Shown one piece after another: positions 16,497 to 25,314 of a stretch of DNA of 64,000 bases (the stretch's first letter is position 1; every line of letters starts with the position of its first letter). The stretch comes from Fuerstiella sp. (GTDB lineage Bacteria > Planctomycetota > Planctomycetia > Planctomycetales > Planctomycetaceae). The notes under the pieces were generated by a model. That model ran no database searches and was not told the DNA's origin. It saw only the letters and a program-made list of their open reading frames with translations. The position numbers and the translations under genes are program-made. Location of the stretch: contig JALHMY010000010.1 in assembly GCA_022843805.1 (NCBI GenBank), positions 1 through 64,000 on the forward strand, written 5' to 3'.

Positions 16497-18620
16497 TTAC
16501 TTGCCTTTCGGCTGAACCTGAGCCTGGGGCTGAGCCTGAAGGAGCTCGAGGTAATCCGTGGTGATATTCACCAGTTCACGGTTGTAGAAGTCATTCTTGA
16601 AGATGTCTTCCTTGCTGTCCGCGTTGCCTGCCTTTTTGATGACTTCTTCTTCTTCCTTCTGTTCCTGCTTTATGGCTTCTTCTTCCGCTTTCATGACGTT
16701 TTCATTAAGAGGAACGGTCTTGTCATTCTTGCGTTCCAGATAACGAGCGATCAGGCGGTTGATTCGTCCAAAATCTTTGTCTGCGGCCACTCGAGCTTCG
16801 CTGTTTCTTGCCAGAGTGGCAACCATGGCATCATTGACAAGCGAGGCAAATGGAGCGTAGCTTGCTCGGGTAATGCGATCGAAAGCGAGTGCATTTTCAA
16901 GTGAATCTTCGCCAATGTCACGATGATTCAGCAGTGACGGCAGCACGATGTCGGAAAGAACGCCCTTCGTCTGAGTACTGTCACCATTGACTCGATAGAA
17001 CTTGCTGATCGTCAGTTTCAGTGCTCCGCGTTCCTTAGCGAACAGTGAGCTGAGTCGACCGGCAGCAACATTCTCGACGTTTTGAACCGTTCCCTTGCCA
17101 TGAGTGGTCGCATCACCGACAACGATACCGCGGCGGTAATCCTTCATCGCTCCGGCGAAGATCTCTGATGCGGATGCAGACAGGCGATTGCAAACGACAA
17201 CTATGGGTTTACGCCAATACATTTCCTGATCTTCGTCTTCATAAGGAGTCACAGCATTCTCTGGTTCCTTAACCTGAACGACCGGACCTTTCGGGATGAA
17301 CAGTCCTGACACTTCAATTGCTTCCAGAAGTGCACCGCCGCCATTCCATCGAAGGTCAATAATCAGAATATCGACATTCTGCTGGCGGAATATTTCGAGC
17401 TGCTTTTTGACATCCCGACTGGTGCTCTTGAAATCACCACCAACAGAAGCCCCGCGAAAGTCGCGATAAAATGATGGGATGTTCAGGATACCGACTTTGG
17501 CTCTTTTGCCTTCAATCCATTCAGAAGACTCAATGACCTTGCCTTTGACTTCATCGTCTTCAATCTTGACAGTCGAACGGGTCAGTTCGATTTCTTCAAT
17601 GCTTCCCGATTCCTTCAGCAGCTGCAGCTTGACTTTGGTACCCTCAGGTCCGCGGATTTTGTCGACCACTTTGGTCAGTTTCATTTCGACCACATCAACA
17701 AAGGGACTAACGGCATCGGCGGAAACTCCGATGATCTTGTCACCCTTTATCAGACGCCCATCTGCTGCTGCGGCACCGCCATCAATGACATCTTCGACTA
17801 CGGTATAGCCTTCATCATACTTCAGACGGGCGCCAATGCCTTCCAGCTTCAGTTCCATCTGGATACGGAAGTCATTCAGAGTCTTGGGAGACATGTAGCT
17901 GGAGTGCGGGTCAAGGCAATGCGTCATGGAAGACAGATAAAGCTCCAGAATCTCATGAGGCTCTGTCTGTTCCATGAAAATTCGATTGGTGTGATATCGT
18001 TTATGCAGGCGTTTACGAGCTTCTGACAGGTCGTTTTTGGCCGTTTCACCTGGCTTCAGTTCCGATGTGTCCATTTTCAGCAGAAGGAGGTCGTACTTAA
18101 TTCGTTTTCGCCAGCGTTCGTCCAGTTCTGCCTCGTTCTCTGCCCAGGCGACTTCTTTGGGATCCCGAATCATCGTTTCGTCAACGGTAAAGTCATGTTC
18201 GGCATCGATCTGAGCGCCGATTTTTTCTTCCCGCTGAGCCATACGGGTTTGAAAGCGTTCGAACACCTGATTGGCAAAGTCGATATTCCCGGCGAGAATC
18301 TGATCATCCAGTGAGGTCTTTTGTTTTTCGAATTCGTCAATGTCTGACTTTAAAAAATAGACCTTCTGGGAGTCCCAGGTTTCGATGAATCGAGTCAGCA
18401 GTTTGGCCGAGAGGGTATCATCAATCGGAGGATGATTAATATGACGGGCCGACACCATGGTGGCAACCAGTTGAGCAGTTTTGCCATCATCTTCCGTCAG
18501 TACGGCTTTATTTTTTGCCGCTTCCTGAGCAAATGCATTCTGAGCAAACACCGTTCCGGCTGCCAGTAGCAATGCCGCCAAAGCGAACGAAGATTTGCCG
18601 GAAATCAGCTTTGCTTTCAT
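16497..18620 (-). CDS. Tail-specific (C-terminal processing) protease, Prc/Tsp type, S41
   Basis: Periplasmic serine/lysine protease that degrades or trims proteins from the C-terminus. A signal peptide is visible (basic start, hydrophobic core, AFAQ cut region). The 707 residues have the Prc layout: helical N-terminal domain to about 230, PDZ domain at about 245-330 (LIKGDKIIGVSADAVSP), S41 core at about 360-560 with catalytic Ser in SASASEIFAGA (about residue 480) and Lys in HGKGTVQ (about 506), and a Glu/Lys-rich C-terminal DUF3340-like tail. Start: ATGs at 18629, 18626 and 18620. GGAAGGG ends 10 nt before 18620 and abuts the first two, so 18620 is chosen. Expected partners are adaptor lipoproteins, none seen nearby. 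Confidence 0.93.
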   Translation of the reverse strand: MKAKLISGKSSFALAALLLAAGTVFAQNAFAQEAAKNKAVLTEDDGKTAQLVATMVSARHINHPPIDDTLSAKLLTRFIETWDSQKVYFLKSDIDEFEKQKTSLDDQILAGNIDFANQVFERFQTRMAQREEKIGAQIDAEHDFTVDETMIRDPKEVAWAENEAELDERWRKRIKYDLLLLKMDTSELKPGETAKNDLSEARKRLHKRYHTNRIFMEQTEPHEILELYLSSMTHCLDPHSSYMSPKTLNDFRIQMELKLEGIGARLKYDEGYTVVEDVIDGGAAAADGRLIKGDKIIGVSADAVSPFVDVVEMKLTKVVDKIRGPEGTKVKLQLLKESGSIEEIELTRSTVKIEDDEVKGKVIESSEWIEGKRAKVGILNIPSFYRDFRGASVGGDFKSTSRDVKKQLEIFRQQNVDILIIDLRWNGGGALLEAIEVSGLFIPKGPVVQVKEPENAVTPYEDEDQEMYWRKPIVVVCNRLSASASEIFAGAMKDYRRGIVVGDATTHGKGTVQNVENVAAGRLSSLFAKERGALKLTISKFYRVNGDSTQTKGVLSDIVLPSLLNHRDIGEDSLENALAFDRITRASYAPFASLVNDAMVATLARNSEARVAADKDFGRINRLIARYLERKNDKTVPLNENVMKAEEEAIKQEQKEEEEVIKKAGNADSKEDIFKNDFYNRELVNITTDYLELLQAQPQAQVQPKGK

Positions 18621-18971
18621 GCCCATCATTCCCTTCCACAGAGATTCGCTGAAACATCAACAGGAAAATGGCTGACTGCGAAACAGGTCCGCCAACCGTC
18701 TATCCTAGACCACCCGTTATATCCAGGGCAAGACGACTCAACCGTAATAATGCTTGAAAATTCCGATCCCCGGTACATTGGAGCCTGGAAACTTCAGGGA
18801 TTTTGCGTTTCCCTGATTCAAATCCGCACGGCGTCCCAACTTCACCGGAGTCCAGGATTCATGGAAACCCGGCATCGCAGCCAGGATTCGTTTTACTTTT
18901 GTTGACAGTTGCCTTGCAAAGGTCAAGCCGGAATGGCATTGTCAAAAAATTGTTTTCGCTGGCGGGGAAAT
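18621..18971. other. Intergenic gap
   Basis: Apart from the protease ribosome-binding site nothing was recognised: no repeat of the families seen elsewhere, no strong hairpin, no credible frame. Confidence 0.5.
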
Positions 18972-20318
18972 TCAACGGGGCAATGGGAGGGCCGGCCGAA
19001 CTGGCCGCAAAGTCAACGTGCGAAGAATCCGTTCGGCTGCGTCGCCAAATGTCGCCTCATCCGATTTGGCATGGGAAAAAATGATGTGAAACTGCTCGCC
19101 TCCCGAATGTGTACAAAGATAGTAGTCCCAGAGAATTGTTTTTGCTGTAGTTTCACTGATCGCACGCACAAGGTGAAAACGCCAGCCGTTTTGTTCGGGA
19201 ATGACCTTCGTATCTGCGATTACGGCCTGTCGCGTCGCCAGCGCCATCTGAACTTCATCGCGAAATTTTGCATCCGGAGTAAATTCACCCGGCGGAAGTT
19301 TGGCGGCGGGGATGATATTACACTGACCGATCAGACTTCCGTTGTGCAGCATTCGCAGCATCACCAGCTGGGAAGTCTCGTGGAAAAGATGCCACTCCCG
19401 GCCGTGCAGCAGCAACAGTCGCCATGGCGTAGGCAGGGTTAGCAGAAGACTGCTTTCCGCTGGCAGTGTTTCCGGAAGTTCATCCGGAAGATCTGCCTCC
19501 TGGGCAAGTGGAGCCTGTGACCACTGAACGTCGGCTGTGACGTCAAGCCCGGGACTGACGGTCCCTGGTGAACGTTTCTCCCGGAGTGTACTTTTCAGCG
19601 ACGTGATGACACGGGTCATTCGATTCACGGTGAGCTGACCATCCAGCGACACACTGGACGCTGAACCATTGACCGCGCCTTCGGCTTTTCCATCGAATCG
19701 AATGATGGCTGTGGAATCTGTCAGTTCGGCGAGATGGCAGGTAACGGACTGACTCACCGCAGCCTCCATACCGACCAGCCGGGGAACGACCCAGCTCTCA
19801 GCATTCCATTTTTCATCGTTCGAGCCAAGTGTTCGGGCTGGCAGCAATCCTGCGGCCACCAGCGGATCGAAAGGCAGCTGAAGCAAATCAACCTGTTGAC
19901 GTGAAAGGTGGACATCAGTGCTGAGATGCATCAAAGTTGTATCGGTACCATACACCTGCAGCAGGCGATGTGACTGCGGCAGCTGAACCTTTGTTCGATG
20001 ATCAGGCCCCACCAGCGTATCAACCGCTGCGGTTTGAAACCTTCGATAAGCTCGAAGAGAAAAAGGTCCCGTCAGCTGAGATCGAAACTGTCGCTGATCA
20101 AAGTCGAATTCCGCATCGGACGACACTTTCAGCTCGGTGGTTCCATCATCTGCCGGAGTGATGATTTTTCCTCGAATCGCCACGGTATAGTGAATTTTGG
20201 CTGTGCGATCATCAGCAATTGCTGCATGCAGATCAACGTCGGCCGCGGCTGCGGTCTGAATGCCGGCCAGATTGTTGCCAGCGAGCGGGCCGCTGAAAAA
20301 CCAGGTCAGAAGCAGCAT
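18972..20318 (-). CDS. Secreted protein of unknown function
   Basis: Not recognised. From ATG 20318 (AGGG six nt upstream) the product has 448 residues and opens with a clear signal peptide (MLLLTWFFSGPLAG, then an Ala-rich cut region). The mature part is rich in beta-type alternation and Thr/Ser, has no cysteine cluster, no repeat and no other membrane segment. A middle stretch (GKAEGAVNGSASSVSLDG, then LTVNRMTRVITSLKSTLREK) resembles the strand pattern of lipid-carrier-like barrels, but this is weak. The frame is open to 20468; the longer start lacks a ribosome-binding site. It follows the mnmG region divergently and precedes the protease gene on the same strand. Confidence 0.7.
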   Translation of the reverse strand: MLLLTWFFSGPLAGNNLAGIQTAAAADVDLHAAIADDRTAKIHYTVAIRGKIITPADDGTTELKVSSDAEFDFDQRQFRSQLTGPFSLRAYRRFQTAAVDTLVGPDHRTKVQLPQSHRLLQVYGTDTTLMHLSTDVHLSRQQVDLLQLPFDPLVAAGLLPARTLGSNDEKWNAESWVVPRLVGMEAAVSQSVTCHLAELTDSTAIIRFDGKAEGAVNGSASSVSLDGQLTVNRMTRVITSLKSTLREKRSPGTVSPGLDVTADVQWSQAPLAQEADLPDELPETLPAESSLLLTLPTPWRLLLLHGREWHLFHETSQLVMLRMLHNGSLIGQCNIIPAAKLPPGEFTPDAKFRDEVQMALATRQAVIADTKVIPEQNGWRFHLVRAISETTAKTILWDYYLCTHSGGEQFHIIFSHAKSDEATFGDAAERILRTLTLRPVRPALPLPR

Positions 20319-20706
20319 AGCGACCCTGAAACCGGAAAACCTCACATTTGATCGCCGGGGATCCCTGCCCGGTAATGGACTGGTGCAGTTGGACCACAGG
20401 CAGACGGCTTCGAAATCAAATTGTTTCTCTGCGCCTGTTGTGTATACACTTTGCGGGGTTCCATTCATCTGGCGGAAGACTCCCTTCGCTCGTCCTGATC
20501 CGGGAAATTATCGGGAAAGACCTGACGGACTGAGTGTGACGCGATCCGGTTGGCGAAGTCAAGGTGGACTGCTGATTTCATTGTGGGGCTGACTTCCAGC
20601 CTTTTCATTTCATAAATCCCGTGTTTCCTGAAACAATAGCGGGCAGATCAAAACGTAATCGTCTGCTGTTTGAAGTTTGCCAGCTTTTTTGGGTTCAGGT
20701 TGATTC

Positions 20707-22518
20707 ATGTCTTCTGGTTTCAGTTATGACTTTGACGTGGTTGTCGTCGGCGCCGGACATGCGGGGACAGAAGCAGCGCTGGCTGCTGCCCGTATGGGAG
20801 CGCGTACCGCACTTCTGACAATGAATTGCGACACCGTCGGGCAGATGAGCTGTAATCCGGCGATTGGGGGAGTGGCGAAGGGACAAATCGTTCGTGAAAT
20901 CGATGCACTTGGCGGCGAAATGGGTCGAGTCATTGATGCAACTGGCATCCATTTTCGGATGCTGAATTCCGGCAAGGGCCCTGCAATGCACAGCCCTCGG
21001 GCTCAGGCTGATAAAAAGGCGTATCAGTTTGAGATGAAGCATCGTGTTGAGCTTCAGGAAAACCTCAGTCTTCGTCAGGAAACAGTGGAAGCCATTGAAA
21101 CGGAGCATGGCAAAGTCACCGGAATTCGCGTGTCAGGTGATGCTGTTTACCGGGCAGGAGCCGTGGTGCTCACGACCGGCACCTTCCTGAAAGCCATCAT
21201 GCATACGGGTGAGGCAAAGGCGGAAGGTGGTCGAGCGGGAGATAAGGCGGCTCATGGTGTTTCCGGTTCGCTGAAAGCACTTGGCATTGAGCTGCGGAGG
21301 TTTAAAACAGGTACCCCTGCCCGTTTGAACGGTCGGACGATCGACTTTTCCCGCTGTGAACCTCAGCCCGGTGATCAGAATCCACAGCCGTTCTCCTATA
21401 TGACGGATCGAATTGCTCAGACTCAGATTTCCTGCTACCTGACATCCACCACACCGGAAATGCATCGGATCATTCGAGCCAATCTTCATCGAGCACCAAT
21501 GTATTCCGGGCAGATCCAGTCGACCGGACCGCGATACTGCCCGTCGATTGAAGACAAAGTTGTGCGTTTTGCAGAAAAGGAAACACATCAGATCTTTCTT
21601 GAACCGGAAGGCAGAAATACGCAGGAAGTTTACTGCAACGGCATTTCAACCAGCCTGCCTCGTGATGTTCAGGATCAGATCATTCGGCTGATTCCAGGAT
21701 GTGAACGTGCAGAGATCACGCGATATGGCTATGCGGTGGAATACGACTTTGCTCCACCCACTCAGCTGCATCCGACTTTGGAAACCCGTGCTGTCGAGGG
21801 GCTGTATTTTGCCGGCCAGATCAATGGAACGACGGGTTACGAGGAAGCGGCTGGCCAGGGACTGCTGGCGGGAATCAATGCTGCTTTAAAGCTGCAAAGT
21901 CGCGGTCCGCTTGTGCTGGATCGCAGTAACGCCTATCTGGGTGTGCTGATTGACGACCTCGTCACAAAAGGCGTGGATGAGCCCTACCGCATGTTCACAT
22001 CTCGTGCGGAATATCGATTGCTGCTGCGACAGGACAATGCCGACCGCCGACTGACTCCTCTGGGCATTCAGCTGGGTTGTGTGACAGCAGAACGTGCAGA
22101 GCGATTTCGGGAGTATGAGCGGGAAATCCAGCGAGGCCAGGAGGCACTTCTGAAATATCGTTCGCAGGGCCAGTCACTTGAGGAATGGCTGCGACGTCCT
22201 CATGAAGGCTGGGAGCAGCTTTACACCATCTTTCCGCAGCTTGAAGAACTGAAACTGTCCGAACGAGCGCGAGAACAGCTGAAAATTGAAACTCAGTATG
22301 CCGGGTACATTCGTCGGCAGGAGTCGGAGATCGCGCGGCTGCAAAAGGTTGAGTCGGTGCGAATTCCGGACACCTTTGATTTTCTTAAAGTCACCCAGCT
22401 GCGTCATGAGGCCCGTGAGAAGTTGACAAGACTTCGACCGACAACGGTTGGTCAGGCGAGTCGGGTGAGCGGAATTACGCCAGCGGATATCGCCGTGCTG
22501 ATGTTCTATCTGAATTAA
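20707..22518 (+). CDS. mnmG: tRNA uridine-5-carboxymethylaminomethyl modification enzyme MnmG
   Basis: FAD protein that with MnmE makes cmnm5U34 in tRNAs. The 603 residues carry the dinucleotide-binding VVVGAGHAGTEAALAAARMG at about residues 10-29, the family blocks NCDTVGQMSCNPAIGGVAKG, RAQADKKAYQ, GTFLKAIMHTGE, RFKTGTPARL, PRYCPSIEDKVVRF, FLEPEGR and the C-terminal GITPADIAVLM helical end. ATG 20707 has CAGG seven nt upstream. No mnmE is nearby. A 555-bp gap follows. Confidence 0.98.
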   Translation: MSSGFSYDFDVVVVGAGHAGTEAALAAARMGARTALLTMNCDTVGQMSCNPAIGGVAKGQIVREIDALGGEMGRVIDATGIHFRMLNSGKGPAMHSPRAQADKKAYQFEMKHRVELQENLSLRQETVEAIETEHGKVTGIRVSGDAVYRAGAVVLTTGTFLKAIMHTGEAKAEGGRAGDKAAHGVSGSLKALGIELRRFKTGTPARLNGRTIDFSRCEPQPGDQNPQPFSYMTDRIAQTQISCYLTSTTPEMHRIIRANLHRAPMYSGQIQSTGPRYCPSIEDKVVRFAEKETHQIFLEPEGRNTQEVYCNGISTSLPRDVQDQIIRLIPGCERAEITRYGYAVEYDFAPPTQLHPTLETRAVEGLYFAGQINGTTGYEEAAGQGLLAGINAALKLQSRGPLVLDRSNAYLGVLIDDLVTKGVDEPYRMFTSRAEYRLLLRQDNADRRLTPLGIQLGCVTAERAERFREYEREIQRGQEALLKYRSQGQSLEEWLRRPHEGWEQLYTIFPQLEELKLSERAREQLKIETQYAGYIRRQESEIARLQKVESVRIPDTFDFLKVTQLRHEAREKLTRLRPTTVGQASRVSGITPADIAVLMFYLN

Positions 22519-23073
22519 AAGTAAGCGTTTTTTTCGCGATTTTTTCGCAGATCTGAGGCCGCTCAACCCCCACAGCCTCCCACAATCGCCAGTTCGCCGT
22601 CCGTAATTCAGGCAAATTGCGCAAGAAAACTGCCGTTGACGGTCTTTGGCGAATAGATACAATCGGACGAGTTGAGGAGTGGCAGAGTTGAGGGAACGTC
22701 AAGAACTCGAAGCGATTCAGGAACTTGCGTTGACATCAGGTTTGCCCAAATCATCGATTCTGCTGAATGGGATTTCGGGAGCAGTGGGGCAGAATTGGAC
22801 AGGAACGAAGTTGACCTGATTGAAGTAGACCTGATCAAAGTGAAATGGTGCGGAGACAGAGTTTAGTTTCCGCAGGATTTCGGCGCCTAACAGCGTGTTG
22901 AGAAGAGTAAACTCAGTTTAAGCGATTCTGGTGATTCATTGGCCAGTCGTGATGGACGAGGATCTTTTTTTAGCAACCTTCCAAGCGTCACGGACGGCGT
23001 CCGGCAAGCTGTCGGACGATGAATTGTCGCAACCCTGCGGCTCATCGCTTTTCCACAGAACGGATTGTGTTAC
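22519..23073. other. Intergenic gap after mnmG
   Basis: No gene recognised. A short direct repeat GTTGACCTGATTGAAGTAGACCTGAT (two half-copies of GACCTGAT) occurs around 22810-22835. A long minus-strand frame crossing 22936-23754 is the antisense shadow of the HTH-receiver gene. Confidence 0.5.
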
Positions 23074-23652
23074 ATGAAGACAGTGTTCACGACGGGTGAA
23101 GCGGCCAAAATCTGCAAAGTGAGTCAGCAGACGATTATTCGCTGCTTTGACTCCGGACAGCTGAAAGGTTTCCGCGTCCCGGGTTCCCGTTTTCGTCGCA
23201 TTCCTCGCGACGTTCTCTACAAGTTTATGAAAGAGAACGGGATTCCAACGGACGCACTGGAGAGTGGTCGCCGCAAGGCCCTGATTGTTGACGACGACGA
23301 AGAGCTGGTGGAACTGATCACCGACGCGCTCGAAGCAGATGGTCGTTTTGAGGTACGAACGGCCAACAATGGTTTCGACGCGGGGATGATGGTGAAAGAG
23401 TACCATCCGGATATCATCGTGCTGGATGTGATGCTTCCGGATATCAATGGGAAGGAAGTCTGCCAGCGAGTACGAAGTGATTCCACTCTGGATGATGTTC
23501 GGATTATCTGCATCAGCGGTATGGTTGAGCAGCACCGGATTCAGGATCTGAGAGCGGCCGGCGCCAACCATTTTCTGCAAAAGCCGTTCGAAGTTGATGA
23601 TCTGATTGAAAATATCTGTCGACTGCTGGATATCGAGCAGCTGACGGCCTGA
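23074..23652 (+). CDS. Excisionase-type HTH fused to a receiver domain
   Basis: Response regulator with an unusual order: DNA-binding domain first, receiver second. Residues 6-45 form a MerR/excisionase-type helix-turn-helix (FTTGEAAKICKVSQQTIIR, GFRVPGSRFRRIPR). The receiver (about 67-188) has acidic pocket residues DDD73-75, phospho-acceptor Asp118 (IIVLDVMLPD), Ser148 (CISGM) and Lys170 (FLQKPF), so it looks fully active. The frame opens with TTG at 23065; ATG 23074 (MKTVFTTGEA) is preferred because the domain starts there. A histidine kinase gene starts 7 nt after its stop, so the pair is one operon and probably one two-component system. The DNA target is unknown. Confidence 0.88.
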   Translation: MKTVFTTGEAAKICKVSQQTIIRCFDSGQLKGFRVPGSRFRRIPRDVLYKFMKENGIPTDALESGRRKALIVDDDEELVELITDALEADGRFEVRTANNGFDAGMMVKEYHPDIIVLDVMLPDINGKEVCQRVRSDSTLDDVRIICISGMVEQHRIQDLRAAGANHFLQKPFEVDDLIENICRLLDIEQLTA

Positions 23653-23659
23653 GTGTAAT

Positions 23660-24991
23660 GTGGCAGCGGTTGTTCTGAGACAACCGCTGTTTTCACTGAC
23701 GATCTTCCTGAGACCCGTGGTGCCGTTGACGAATCCCTCCTCGCTGAACAACAATGATCCGTTCCTTTATCAGTTGCTTGCAGCACTGGTAGCGGGGACG
23801 GGCCATGACGCTGCCTGTTGTCTGATCGCGGAGTGCTGGGTGCGGATCGGTGATATTGCTGCGCTCACTCTGATCAGCCCGGCAACTCCAGCGGTGTTGC
23901 AGATCACTCGCTGTTCCCGTGAGCAAAAGCGTGCTGACGAGAAGCGTGCTGACGAGAAGCGTACAGGGAGCAGGCGGCCTGAAAATCCTGAAGGTGCAGT
24001 CAGAAGTTCCGGTGGGATCGGTGTCACGGTTCAGCAGACTCAGGTGGTGGAGTCTTACGCTTCGATCATGGATGCTGAGGCCGTATTGCAGATTGCTCCG
24101 GTTGATTCGCAGCATTCCGAACGGCAGGTGTTGCTGTGGCCCGACCTGCTGACAGCGGTGGTGGTCGAAGAGTCATCTCCGGCGTCGGACGATACGCCCG
24201 ATCGAAATACTCGTACGAAGTTGCTGGAGCAGATCAGTCGAACTCTGATTGCACAGGCATCAGACCATCCGATCATATTCCCGCGAGCGGTCCAGCTGGA
24301 AGCGATGGCGGAGTTTGCCGCCGGTGCCGGACATGAAATCAACAATCCGCTTGCAAGTATCATCGGACAAACTCAGCTGCTGCTCAGAAGTGAACCGGGC
24401 ATCGATCGTCGGCAGGCTCTGGAAACGATTGGTGCTCAGGCATGGCGGATTCGTGATATGATTGGCAACGCGATGCTCTTTGCCCGTCCTCCTGTCCCAC
24501 AAATCACGTCACTGGATCTGATTGCGGTTTGCCGTGAAGCGGTGGAGAAGACATCGGCGAATCACGTGGTTGGCGATGTGATCGTGGAATTTCGAAGCCC
24601 GCAGTCTCAATTATTCGCTGAAGCAGACAAATCGCAGATGTTCACTCTGATCAGCCAGCTGGTGAGGAATGCGATTGAGGCAATGCTGATCAGCGAATCG
24701 AATGGAACCGTGTCGGTGGTGCTGAAATCGAGCCGACGACGGCACGCGGCCGAACTGATTGTCAGCGACTCAGGTCCGGGAGTCGAAGATCCGATCGTTC
24801 GTAAGCACATGTTCGATCCGTTTTATTCCGGTCGGCAGGCGGGGCGAGGTCTGGGATTTGGACTCAGCCTTTGTGCACAGATCGTTCGTCAGCATCATGG
24901 ACTGTTGCTGCACTATCCTCCGGCGGGGCGTGGAGCAGAATTTCATGTGGCTCTTCCGCTGAGGCATGAGATACCTGCTGGCACGGCGTGA
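23660..24991 (+). CDS. Soluble sensor histidine kinase
   Basis: Kinase of the HTH-receiver pair. The catalytic half is intact: H-box AAGAGHEINNPLASIIG (NtrB-type), N-box LVRNAIEAM, G1 DSGPGV, F-box MFDPFYSG and G2 GLGFGLSLC. The first 210 residues match no sensor domain I know and contain no membrane segment. They include a short repeat of 15 bp giving KRADEKRADEKR at about residues 92-103 in a low-complexity linker. The start is GTG 23660, seven nt after the regulator's stop; the true start could be further in because the first 25 residues look unconserved. It is most likely a cytoplasmic sensor acting on the upstream regulator. Confidence 0.87.
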   Translation: MAAVVLRQPLFSLTIFLRPVVPLTNPSSLNNNDPFLYQLLAALVAGTGHDAACCLIAECWVRIGDIAALTLISPATPAVLQITRCSREQKRADEKRADEKRTGSRRPENPEGAVRSSGGIGVTVQQTQVVESYASIMDAEAVLQIAPVDSQHSERQVLLWPDLLTAVVVEESSPASDDTPDRNTRTKLLEQISRTLIAQASDHPIIFPRAVQLEAMAEFAAGAGHEINNPLASIIGQTQLLLRSEPGIDRRQALETIGAQAWRIRDMIGNAMLFARPPVPQITSLDLIAVCREAVEKTSANHVVGDVIVEFRSPQSQLFAEADKSQMFTLISQLVRNAIEAMLISESNGTVSVVLKSSRRRHAAELIVSDSGPGVEDPIVRKHMFDPFYSGRQAGRGLGFGLSLCAQIVRQHHGLLLHYPPAGRGAEFHVALPLRHEIPAGTA

Positions 24992-25314
24992 GCATCCAAT
25001 GTCAGCGACTCCGTGATTCTGTCCCGACGCCGTCCGCAGAACTCCATCGAATACTTAAATTTGTAATGAAATTCTTTTGGAAGTTCATGAGGTCTTTGCA
25101 GGTGCATGTTTGGAACTCGCTGGTTGTTGAGGTGACGGATCAGTATGATTTTGTGCTACTGCTGCATCTCGCCTCAGGTTGCAGCTCGCCTCAGGGAGTG
25201 GGCAGCTGTAAAACGGGGAGAATCGGTCACTGGTGAATAAGGTCCTGAGTGATACGAGTCAGGTCGCACCATTGGTGGCAGTACTGGTGACACTATAAAA
25301 ACGAAGAGCTAAGT
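24992..25314. other. Intergenic gap before the GT39 gene
   Basis: No gene recognised. A short tandem duplication (GCCTCAGGTTGCAGCTCGCCTCAGG, period about 17) is visible at about 25170-25195. Confidence 0.45.

Noticed and set aside
22936-23754. 272-codon minus-strand frame
   Set aside because: It is the antisense of the HTH-receiver gene, whose domains are clear; its own sequence has no family pattern.
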